From assembly GCA_018814245.1 (NCBI GenBank), contig JAHIZN010000213.1:1-13522 (forward strand): 13,522 nt of DNA, given 5' to 3'. Under the pieces are notes generated by a model that saw only the letters and a list, made by a program, of their open reading frames with translations, searched no databases and was not told the origin of the DNA. Below, piece after piece: positions 7,374 to 13,522 of the stretch; the stretch's first letter is position 1; each line of letters begins with the position of its first letter. The translations under genes and the position numbers were made by a program. This DNA comes from a bacterium. GTDB taxonomy: Bacteria > UBA9089 > CG2-30-40-21.

Positions 7374-7505
7374 AGGATGTCTCCCGTTGGCGGGGAAAGG
7401 GACTGGATATGCCACCCATCTCAAGAGGTTACATCTCCCACAATCCCATTTTCATCGGGTCATTCTTTCTCTCATTTTTAATTTTTAATTCATAATTTTT
7501 AATTC
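7339..7505. mobile_element. 167-bp AT-rich element with ~35-bp heptameric terminal inverted repeats
   Basis: The right terminus (7471-7505) matches the terminus of the S23 element at 9613-10056 at 34 of 35 positions. The left terminus (7339 onward) is its inverted counterpart with small changes (AATTGTG for AATTATG). The central 95 bp contain a CCCG-TTGG-CGGG hairpin and no plausible gene. It sits between convergent genes and gives the upstream gene its last codons, TAA included. Folded RNA from either strand would form a long hairpin that could serve as a bidirectional terminator. No clear target duplication is visible. Confidence 0.75.
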
Positions 7506-7511
7506 TCCCTC

Positions 7512-7949
7512 CTATTTTTTACCAAAGAACTCAAACAGTGTCATTAAACTGCCCAGAATTGTTACCGTTCCAATAAAGCAGCCAAATACCCACTTATATA
7601 TCTGTGAAATTTCAATGGATAAAGATCCAATCTTTTCATCTATCCTGCCAAATCGTTCTTCCATCCTGCCAAATCTTTCATCCATCTTACCAAATCTTTC
7701 ATCTATTTTACCAAACCTTTCATCCATCTTGCCAAATCTTTCATCCATTATCTGCCGTGAGAGAACTAATTCTTTATCCAGATGAAGGATGTGATTATAC
7801 TGGCTTTTGAGAAGCAGGGGGATGGCGTGTTCCATGCTTAATGTCCCTTTCTTTTCAATCTCTTCTGCTGCTTCTTTAGCCGCTTTATCTATCAGTTTAA
7901 GCAGCAATCTATCTGTTTCTTCATTAATCTTTTCGTCTAAATTTGACAT
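7512..7949 (-). CDS. small coiled-coil protein with C-terminal membrane anchor
   Basis: About 145 residues, not a family I can name. The N-terminal half is a charged helix (EKINEETDRLLLKLIDKAAK). Residues 68-109 are six consecutive 7-residue repeats of the type MDERFGK/IDERFGK/MEERFGR, an unusually regular heptad coiled coil. A single hydrophobic segment follows (about 120-137, VFGCFIGTVTILGSLMTLF), then FFGKK. It is probably a membrane-tethered trimeric or dimeric rod. Similar tail-anchored coiled coils occur near sensory genes and in toxin/phage contexts, but no function can be assigned. Start choice: the frame opens at an ATG at 8009 with poor spacing to its AGGA; the ATG at 7949 has GAAGG six bases upstream. 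It follows the histidine kinase on the same strand and may be co-transcribed. Confidence 0.7.
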   Translation of the reverse strand: MSNLDEKINEETDRLLLKLIDKAAKEAAEEIEKKGTLSMEHAIPLLLKSQYNHILHLDKELVLSRQIMDERFGKMDERFGKIDERFGKMDERFGRMEERFGRIDEKIGSLSIEISQIYKWVFGCFIGTVTILGSLMTLFEFFGKK

Positions 7950-8038
7950 CACAAGCCTTCTTTTCGTCAGAGTGTTTGGGATACGCTGATTATTTCCAAC
8001 CTTTTCCATAATATATCATACATTCCTATTCAAGTCAA

Positions 8039-9601
8039 CTAAAATTTATCGACACACACCCCTTTTACAGGCAAACCAAAGAAAAAGGTTGTCCCTTTAC
8101 CAACCTCACTTTCCACCCATATCCTGCCGTTAAAGTATTCAATAATTTCTTTACAGATAGTCAAGCCAAGCCCTGTACCCTTTACCTCTGAAGGGACATT
8201 TCCCACCTGACAAAACTTTTCAAAGACACTGTCAAGGTGCTCCGGAGAGATGCCGCAACCGGTATCAGAGACAGCAACAATAACATCAGCCTCTGTTTCC
8301 CAAATCCTAATCCCTATCCTGCCCCCTTCATGGACAAACTTAAGGGCATTGTTCAGAAGATTAATCATTACCTGAACCAATTTATCATGATCAGCAGCAA
8401 CACTTGGCAGATGTGCCGGGACATCTATCTTCAGCAGTATCCCATGTTGAATAATATACCCCTTCATAGACTTAATCGCAGATTGAATCACATCGATCAG
8501 AGAGATATCACTTATATTCCATGTTGCTTTCTCTGCCTCTATCTTAGAGAGATCAAGGATATCATTAATCAAACGGGTCAGTCTTTCGATTTCGTGTTTC
8601 ATGATCCCAATAAATTCATTTCTAATAATTACATCCTCATTGGGATCTTCAAGCAATATCTCGCAAAAGGCGTGAACAGATGTTAATGGTGTTCTTAGCT
8701 CATGGGAGACAGTCGACAGAAAGTTGGTTTTTAACTCATCTTGCTTCGTTAACCGCTCGTTTGCCTTTTTCAGTTCAGATGTGCGTTCCTCAATCATTTG
8801 TTCGAGGTTTTCTGTATGATCTTTTATCTGTTTATTCGATTCAGATAATTTTCTTGTCATTATATTAAAGGCAGCGATGAGCTCTCCAATCTCATCCTTC
8901 TTCGTTTTTTCGTTCATGTAACAGTTTAGATCTCCTTCAGATACTCTTGTAGTCATCTCCACTAATTTTTTTATTGGCTTGGTGATTCTTCTGGTTAATA
9001 ATACAATCCATCCGATTCCGACAATGCTGACAAAGACAGAAATACAAAGAGCACCACAAGTTATTGTCTTGACCATTCTTTCTTTATTTTCGAGTGAAAT
9101 TCCTACCCGAACAAATCCTATATTTTCTTGTTTTGCCTGACTCAGTTGGCTGTCAAAGATTAGCTCCTCACCCTTATTTGTTCCCCTCATAGTAATAATA
9201 GGGACAACAATATCATAAACTTCCTTCCCCTTGTAAGAGTATTGATTAACAGTACTACGAGAGACCCTGACACCACTGATGAAATCTGCCCACAGTGTTG
9301 AATTGGTACAACGGGTAATAATCTTGTCATTTGAGTCGCCAACAACCACATAGACTATATCATCGTTTTTATACACACCCAAAACAAGCTTGTTCAGCAT
9401 CTCCTTATTCTTAAAAAGCAATCCATACTCACTATTATAAGCCAGATTTTTAGCCAGAGATATTCCCCGATTACGAATTTCGTTTTCAATCATCTTCTTT
9501 TGTTTGAAAACAAAAAAAATGCTCAAGATCGCAGCAAGGATAATCACCAAAATACTGACCGAGAGTATAATCTTAAATCCGAGAGTAGGCCGTAAGATCA
9601 T
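8039..9601 (-). CDS. membrane sensor histidine kinase (sensor-HAMP-HisKA-HATPase)
   Basis: This 520-residue kinase has TM1 (about 11-32), a periplasmic sensor region (about 33-178), TM2 (about 180-203), HAMP (about 204-256) and a coiled-coil linker (about 257-290). HisKA contains the H-box STVSHELRTPL with phosphoacceptor His300. The HATPase has the N-box NLLNNALKF (414-422), G1 VSDTGCGI (444-451) and G2 GTGLGL (475-480). All catalytic boxes look intact, so autophosphorylation is expected. The periplasmic part ends IGFVRVGISLENK, resembling CHASE8/double-cache sensors. No response regulator is in the window, so the partner is elsewhere. The ATG at 9601 has GAGG at 9608-9611 with a 6-bp gap. 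A TTG at 9613 is less likely. The S23 element ends one base before that ribosome site. Downstream of the receptor and binding-protein genes, it may sense the ligand they handle. Confidence 0.93.
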   Translation of the reverse strand: MILRPTLGFKIILSVSILVIILAAILSIFFVFKQKKMIENEIRNRGISLAKNLAYNSEYGLLFKNKEMLNKLVLGVYKNDDIVYVVVGDSNDKIITRCTNSTLWADFISGVRVSRSTVNQYSYKGKEVYDIVVPIITMRGTNKGEELIFDSQLSQAKQENIGFVRVGISLENKERMVKTITCGALCISVFVSIVGIGWIVLLTRRITKPIKKLVEMTTRVSEGDLNCYMNEKTKKDEIGELIAAFNIMTRKLSESNKQIKDHTENLEQMIEERTSELKKANERLTKQDELKTNFLSTVSHELRTPLTSVHAFCEILLEDPNEDVIIRNEFIGIMKHEIERLTRLINDILDLSKIEAEKATWNISDISLIDVIQSAIKSMKGYIIQHGILLKIDVPAHLPSVAADHDKLVQVMINLLNNALKFVHEGGRIGIRIWETEADVIVAVSDTGCGISPEHLDSVFEKFCQVGNVPSEVKGTGLGLTICKEIIEYFNGRIWVESEVGKGTTFFFGLPVKGVCVDKF

Positions 9602-9612
9602 ATCACACCTCA

Positions 9613-10056
9613 AAATTAAAAATTATGAATTAAAAATTAAAAATGAGAGAAGGAAATTAAAAATTATTGCCTTGATGTTTTTACTATTGAAGCAATAATT
9701 TTAGTTATTTCTTCTGATTCCTGAATAATTGGTTTCATCTTATCTTTGTTCACCAATTCACTATCATTGATTAATCTCAACCAATAATTAGACTCTCTGG
9801 CTTCCTTTTGGGCAATATTCATTTTATTTGTAAAATCATTCTTACTATATGCCACAATTGCTTCTTCTACATTTGCACCTATCGATGTTCCTGCCCGAAG
9901 CAATTGCTTTCCTAATATTTTACCTGTTTGTGTTTGAGGCAAAACAGAAACCAGCCTTATTACCCTTAAGGCAAATTCATAACTTCTACACTGGATCTCA
10001 TTTTCCTTCACTTTCTTCTTCCTCATTTTTAATTTTTAATTCATAATTTTTAATTT
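9613..10056. mobile_element. 444-bp IVS-like element carrying a four-helix-bundle gene, 35-bp perfect TIRs
   Basis: The left arm 9613-9647 and the right arm 10022-10056 are perfect reverse complements over 35 bp. Each arm is built from heptamers: after a leading A, AATTAAA, AATTATG, AATTAAA, AATTAAA, then AATGAG. Between them is one minus-strand gene for an S23/four-helix-bundle protein. In 23S rRNA, S23 genes lie in intervening sequences whose ends pair into a stem; here the same layout sits between two protein genes of one operon, touching the kinase ribosome site on one side and five bases from the binding-protein stop on the other. No transposase is present and no clear target duplication is seen. 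Mobility is inferred from the related copies at 4978, 7339 and 10981. Confidence 0.75.
9664..10011 (-). CDS. four-helix bundle protein (S23/IVS-encoded family)
   Basis: This 115-residue all-helical protein has the family signatures QLLRAGTSIGANVEEA (36-51) and SKNDFTNKMNIAQKEARES followed by YWLRL (56-80). The family (23S rRNA intervening-sequence protein, also related to the Avd accessory of diversity-generating retroelements) forms basic pentameric rings thought to bind nucleic acid; its biochemical role is unsettled. Start choice: GTG at 10011 gives MKENEIQCRSYEFAL, the usual family N-terminus, with GAGG nine bases upstream formed by the end of the terminal repeat. An ATG at 10026 inside the repeat would add five residues and lacks a ribosome site. 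The gene fills the element, in the same direction as the operon. No rRNA, reverse transcriptase or variable repeat is visible nearby. Confidence 0.9.
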   Translation of the reverse strand: MKENEIQCRSYEFALRVIRLVSVLPQTQTGKILGKQLLRAGTSIGANVEEAIVAYSKNDFTNKMNIAQKEARESNYWLRLINDSELVNKDKMKPIIQESEEITKIIASIVKTSRQ

Positions 10057-10060
10057 GTTC

Positions 10061-10957
10061 CTACTCCACCACTTCATCTGCTAAATTCTGCACATTAGCA
10101 GGAATAACAATATCCATCAATTCAGCTGCCTTAAGATTAATGGTTAAAAGCGGCTCTTTCGGCTCTTCTATGGATATTTGAGTATTCCCATTATCCAATA
10201 TTCGCTGGATAAGCCTGACCGTTTGCTTGCCAATCTGATTATAACCGGCTGAAATCGAAAATAACGCCCCGTTCTTAACAAATGATGGGGATGGAGACAT
10301 AACCGGGACATTAGCCTTTATCGTTGTCTCCATAATGTACCTTGAGATTGATTGACTGGCAACTATTGGGTCAGGAACAAGCCAGAAGGCATCTATCTGC
10401 TGGCTAAGCATATTCTTTAAGGCAGGCATAACCTGTGGCTCAGAGGATACGGGGAAGGCAAGAAGAGAGATGTTTTCCTTTTTGGCGGCAGAGATTAACG
10501 AAGCAGAAACCCTGGGATTATAGATAACCCCTATCTTTTTGGCATTAGGCAGTATCTTTTTCAATGACTGTATCTGCATCCGGGCTGAGATATCCATCGC
10601 TACCCCGCTCATATTAAGCTTGAGAATGTATGGATTCAGTACCATGGTAAAGATTGTTGGTATGCCGCTGGTCCTGCCGGAGCATCCTTCAGCAGCCTCT
10701 GTCCCAATAGCCACAATAAGGTCAGGCTTTTTGGACAAAATCTCCGGGATAATTTTGCGGACATTCCTTTTGTCCCCATTCAGGTTGTATTCATAAAAAA
10801 CAGCGTCTATTCCTGCCTTAATCTCATTAACAACAACCATGTAGGGCTGTATCTGCCGAGAGACAATAATGGCAATCCCTGACCCTGCGGTACAAGTTTT
10901 GGGTGACAAACAAAACAGGCTTATTAGTAGGCATGGCAGCCATAAATGTAATTTCAT
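10061..10957 (-). CDS. periplasmic ABC_sub_bind-type substrate-binding protein
   Basis: This 298-residue protein has a signal peptide (MKLHLWLPCLLISLFCLSP..., cleavage near residue 24) and a two-lobed binding-protein fold of the ABC_sub_bind (PF04392-like) family. Recognisable features are an alternating beta/alpha pattern, PDLIVAIGTEAAEG, the short strand-turn KKIGVIYNPRVSAS, IDAFWLVPDPIVAS and the conserved PVMSPSPSFVKNGALFSISA. Ligands of the family are poorly known; some bind tryptophan or tyrosine-like compounds. No permease or ATPase gene is adjacent. Its neighbours are a TonB receptor upstream and a sensor kinase downstream, which suggests a ligand-presenting role. The start is supported by GAGG (10967-10970), nine bases from the ATG. 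Stop to kinase start would be only about 20 bases without the S23 element, so the two were probably one tight operon. Confidence 0.85.
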   Translation of the reverse strand: MKLHLWLPCLLISLFCLSPKTCTAGSGIAIIVSRQIQPYMVVVNEIKAGIDAVFYEYNLNGDKRNVRKIIPEILSKKPDLIVAIGTEAAEGCSGRTSGIPTIFTMVLNPYILKLNMSGVAMDISARMQIQSLKKILPNAKKIGVIYNPRVSASLISAAKKENISLLAFPVSSEPQVMPALKNMLSQQIDAFWLVPDPIVASQSISRYIMETTIKANVPVMSPSPSFVKNGALFSISAGYNQIGKQTVRLIQRILDNGNTQISIEEPKEPLLTINLKAAELMDIVIPANVQNLADEVVE

Positions 10958-10980
10958 GTTTCTTTGCCTCGTGTTTTAGA

Positions 10981-11101
10981 AAAATTAAAAATGAAGAAAG
11001 GGAAGAAGAGCTACCATGAAATTAAAAATTACAGACTATATTTCATCCTCTCTCAATTCTTCTTCTCTAATTTTTAATTCATAATTCATAATTTTTAATT
11101 T
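10981..11101. mobile_element. ~121-bp AT-rich element, degenerate member of the heptameric-TIR family
   Basis: The right end (about 11066-11101) reads, on the minus strand, AAATTAAAAATTATGAATT, then an extra ATGAATT, then AAAAATTAGAG: the family terminus with one additional 7-bp unit. The left end keeps only AAATTAAAAATGAAG, the inner half of a terminus. The middle is purine-rich and non-coding, with one more internal ATTAAAAATT. It separates the receptor gene from the binding-protein gene and provides the receptor's final Asn codon and TAA stop. The left boundary is approximate. Confidence 0.6.
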
Positions 11102-13128
11102 GTTCTACATCCTATCGTTACCTGCACTGCCTGTCTCCGTGTGGTCATAAAATCCGGCCCCTCTTCATAATCCTCATCGAGCAGGTTTTGTCCAATCACA
11201 GACAAAAACACAGTATCACTCAAGCTCTGTCTAAAATAAGCATCCAGCATAACATAAGATGGAAGCGTAACAGCGGCAATAGGGTGTGTCCGTGTAATCA
11301 TAGAAAGCCTTTCCCCTACCATTGTTGCACTTATGCCCATCGCCAGTTTATCAACAGGGGTATAATTCAGATTCAAGGTAGTCTTGCTTTTGGGGATATA
11401 CGGAATATTGTTATTCTTGCCAGGGGTAACAAGCCATGTATCCAGCCGTGTATAAGAAAGTGCTGCGAAAAGATTATCCGTCAGCCATCTTTCCAGCCCC
11501 ATTTCTACACCCTTTGTTTCAGCCGAGGACTGATTTATATACTCCCTCCTGATAGGTGTTGTTCCTACAAATGCAGTGTAGGGAAAATCAATCAGGTCTT
11601 CCATATCATTCCTGAATATTATTAATCTACCCCTGGTCTTTTTATTTAATTGATGGAATACCCCTGCCTCGCATGAAGTTACCTTTTCTGGTATCAATTC
11701 CTTACCCGGCTTTTTCTGAACAAGGACAGTCGTAAAGTATTGCTGATTGTAAAGCTCGGAAAAGTCTGGCGGACGAAATGCCTTGCCGGCAGAAGCCTTA
11801 AAAACCGTGGGATGATTTTTGAGATTATACACCATGCCAAGCCTTGGGCTTACCATTGAGCCATAAACACTGTGCTGGTCATACCGTGCCCCCATGATCA
11901 GCGTTAATTGCTTATTTGGTTTGTATTCATCCTGAATATATATGGCACTTGTATTGCCGATATAGCGTTCATTTTTACTGGCATTGTATATCGCCTGTGT
12001 GCCCACTGTCCATGTACCATATTTCGGCAATTCCCCAACCTCTCGACGCAAATCAAGGCTGCAAATGAAAAGGTTCTGCTCATTTATCAACCAGTTGTGT
12101 TGAACCTCAAGCCCGCTCATTGACTCATGGTATCGAGGATACTCCATGCTGCTGATACTACTGGTAGCAGTTGGGGTTCCTATTCGCATAACAGGCAATT
12201 GAAGGTTAATGTTTGTAACCCCATGGTAAACACGGACAGCCAAATCAGAGACAGGGCTGGGCATACCCTTATAGGCTACCTCTGAATAGCGATTATCCAT
12301 GCCAGCCCTTCCGGTCCTGCAGCCGTCATCAAAAAAGTATTCAGCCAGCCCCATATTCCCCTCAGATATACCTGTGTAAAATGTAACACTTGATGAATCA
12401 CTTGTCGGAACACTGAACTTTGCGGTAATAAAATCATTTTTCACATCCGCATTGGTCCTGGCACCGTTTGCATTCAACTGACTGGCACTCAGGAATAAGG
12501 ACATATTATTTTCCAGCTTATTTCCATAGCATACCCGATAATATCCAGAATCGCCGGATGTTTCTTTTGCCGGAGACTTGGTTTTATCCAGCATCTTATT
12601 TATTCCGATTGAGGATGCAATCTCGAAAACAGGCTTATCTGCAGAACGGGTGATAATGTTGATCACCCCGCCAAAGGCATTAGCACCATACATGGCTGAA
12701 CCAGGTCCTTGTAAAATCTCTACCTGTTCAACATTATCCAGACCAATCATCACCGGCTCTACACTCCCGATAACCACAGCATTCATTGGTCTTCCATCTA
12801 ACAAAAACAATACCCTTTCGCTTCCGGATGTTCCGCCGCAGCCCCGAATGCTGACAATGGTAAAAACCCTATTATTAGTAATATCAATCTCGTGTTGTGC
12901 CCTGAGAAGCTCATCAAGGTTTCTATATCCCCAGACTTCAATCTCTTTTCTGGTTATAACCCTGATGGTACAGGGTGCTTCAATAATTTTTTGCTCGTGT
13001 TTTGCCGCAGTACTGGTAACCTCAGACTCATCAAAAAGCAATAATTCTAAGGGTTCTTGAGAAAAGACAGGGTAGGAATAAAAAATCAGTGAAGAGATGA
13101 GGAATAGTTTAATCGATAAACATTTCAT
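11095..13128 (-). CDS. TonB-dependent outer-membrane receptor
   Basis: This 677-residue outer-membrane receptor imports a ligand using TonB-ExbBD energy. It has a signal peptide (1-23, cleavage before Q24), a candidate TonB box ESEVTSTA (35-42), a plug domain (about 45-165, including APCTIRVITRKEI, VLFLLDGRPMN, VEQVEILQGPGSAMYGANAF, GGVINIITR) and a 22-strand-type barrel (about 190-675), with FRPPDFSELYNQQ and a late IGQNLLDEDYEEGP typical of the family. The plug resembles the vitamin B12/siderophore group, but the ligand is unknown. The ATG at 13128 has AGGAGG (13138-13143) nine bases upstream, unlike an open extension to 13236. The C-terminus ends GCRTN, without the usual terminal aromatic residue; the last residue and stop come from the element at 10981, so the final strand may be slightly altered. 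Confidence 0.93.
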   Translation of the reverse strand: MKCLSIKLFLISSLIFYSYPVFSQEPLELLLFDESEVTSTAAKHEQKIIEAPCTIRVITRKEIEVWGYRNLDELLRAQHEIDITNNRVFTIVSIRGCGGTSGSERVLFLLDGRPMNAVVIGSVEPVMIGLDNVEQVEILQGPGSAMYGANAFGGVINIITRSADKPVFEIASSIGINKMLDKTKSPAKETSGDSGYYRVCYGNKLENNMSLFLSASQLNANGARTNADVKNDFITAKFSVPTSDSSSVTFYTGISEGNMGLAEYFFDDGCRTGRAGMDNRYSEVAYKGMPSPVSDLAVRVYHGVTNINLQLPVMRIGTPTATSSISSMEYPRYHESMSGLEVQHNWLINEQNLFICSLDLRREVGELPKYGTWTVGTQAIYNASKNERYIGNTSAIYIQDEYKPNKQLTLIMGARYDQHSVYGSMVSPRLGMVYNLKNHPTVFKASAGKAFRPPDFSELYNQQYFTTVLVQKKPGKELIPEKVTSCEAGVFHQLNKKTRGRLIIFRNDMEDLIDFPYTAFVGTTPIRREYINQSSAETKGVEMGLERWLTDNLFAALSYTRLDTWLVTPGKNNNIPYIPKSKTTLNLNYTPVDKLAMGISATMVGERLSMITRTHPIAAVTLPSYVMLDAYFRQSLSDTVFLSVIGQNLLDEDYEEGPDFMTTRRQAVQVTIGCRTN

Positions 13129-13207
13129 TGAAAATGACCTCCTGAGGATAACATGATGGGTGACTAACATTGTTGCAGAATATTTGTGAGCAGTGAACAT
13201 ACTTTTT

Positions 13208-13236
13208 AATATACACCTATTTTTCAAAAAAAGCAA
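13208..13236 (-). promoter_or_regulatory. candidate promoter of the TonB receptor operon
   Basis: On the minus strand TTGCTT (13231-13236), a 17-bp spacer and TATATT (13208-13213) predict a start near 13201 and a leader of about 73 bases before the receptor ATG. The -35 is weak, which fits a regulated promoter. Confidence 0.5.
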
Positions 13237-13256
13237 GAATTATTTTTCGTATATTT

Positions 13257-13287
13257 TTACCTCAATAGGTAATTTCTCGCAAATTAC
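13257..13287. promoter_or_regulatory. two overlapping dyads upstream of the receptor promoter
   Basis: TTACCT-CAAT-AGGTAA (13257-13272) and GTAATTT-CTCGC-AAATTAC (13269-13287) are both perfect inverted repeats sharing four bases. They lie about 20-50 bp upstream of the candidate -35, a position suited to an activator site. They do not match a Fur box clearly, and no riboswitch fold was recognised in the leader. Confidence 0.4.
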
Positions 13288-13383
13288 AACTTAAACTCAA
13301 GCAGGCTGTTATTCGACAGGCTGTTACAGAACTAAAATTTGGCACAAGTGTCGTGTCAACCTTAATTTGACGCATAACAATTT

Positions 13384-13500
13384 GCAGGGACAAGCCCTGC
13401 AGCTACAGCCAGTCATAAAGATTTGTAGCGGCAACCCTTGTGGCTGCCTCCTGCATATCAGCAGGGACAAGGGGGTAGCACCCCTGGCACCCTGCAGCTA
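13384..13500. repeat. REP-like hairpin cluster, reverse orientation of the left-edge family
   Basis: GCAGGG-ACAAG-CCCTGC (13384-13400) and a larger nested hairpin (outer arms 13461-13466 and 13490-13495, inner GGGGT-AGC-ACCCC at 13472-13484) are followed by GCAGCTACGATGTGA. This is the reverse complement of the TCACATCGTAGCTGC core at 94-109. 13288-13383 contains a CAGGCTGTTA direct repeat (13302-13311, 13317-13326) and no supported gene. Confidence 0.7.
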
Positions 13501-13522
13501 CGATGTGATCGATTGTTGTGTA

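Noticed and set aside
9664..10026. Diversity-generating retroelement accessory (Avd)
   Set aside because: Avd is a relative of this fold, but no reverse transcriptase, template repeat or variable repeat is visible; the terminal repeats fit an IVS-like element better.
12578..13060. Plus-strand 160-codon open frame opposite the TonB receptor
   Set aside because: It lies entirely over the conserved plug domain on the other strand and has no ribosome site or recognisable domain; other long opposite-strand frames (5543-5956, 11188-11625, 8237-8686) fail in the same way.
13129..13207. Cobalamin or other riboswitch in the TonB receptor leader
   Set aside because: No B12-box or other recognised riboswitch core is seen in the short leader.
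13331..13360. TGGCAC-like sigma54 promoter
   Set aside because: TGGCAC is present but the downstream TTGC element is not at the right spacing, and no gene follows on that strand in the window.

Overview
The window looks like a chromosomal stretch from a Gram-negative, moderately AT-rich bacterium, probably a poorly cultivated lineage. An outer membrane is implied by the TonB-dependent receptor, the O-antigen-ligase-like protein and the periplasmic proteins. Intergenic space is crowded with dispersed repeats of a kind common in metagenome-derived candidate-phylum genomes. I cannot name the phylum from the sequence alone.

Layout. 1-387 is gene-free and filled with short hairpin repeats. 388-1407 (-) is a 10-TM putative heavy-metal/manganese exporter. 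1408-1682 holds an ACGCGGAG repeat, a (CTCTGTT)n array and a hairpin. 1683-2180 (-) is a thioredoxin-fold lipoprotein. A divergent promoter pair at 2283-2349 serves it and a secreted TPR protein (2381-3556, +). An 85-bp perfect palindromic element lies at 3569-3653. purD (3680-4975, +) and an O-antigen-ligase-like TPR protein (5088-7373, +) follow. On the minus strand, reading from 13128 down to 7512, are a TonB-dependent receptor, an ABC_sub_bind-type periplasmic binding protein, an S23/four-helix-bundle protein inside an insertion element, a HAMP sensor histidine kinase and a small coiled-coil membrane protein. The right edge carries the same hairpin-repeat family as the left edge, in the opposite orientation.

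The most notable signal is a family of AT-rich elements, with ends built from 7-bp units (AATTAAA/AATTATG), present four times: 4978-5070, 7339-7505, 9613-10056 and about 10981-11101. The largest has perfect 35-bp terminal inverted repeats and contains the four-helix-bundle gene, an arrangement like the intervening sequences (IVS) of 23S rRNA but here in a protein-gene operon. The 93-bp copy sits between two near-identical 23-bp direct repeats that preserve both the purD stop and the next gene's start, so it looks like an insertion into a former ATGA overlap with target duplication. Two other copies supply the last codons and stop of their neighbouring genes. The window's other simple-sequence arrays (AATACAG, CTCTGTT, TCCATCT) also have a 7-bp period.

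The receptor, binding protein and kinase probably form one sensing or uptake unit: no ABC permease or ATPase is present, so the binding protein may present a ligand to the kinase rather than feed a transporter. This is inference from gene order.
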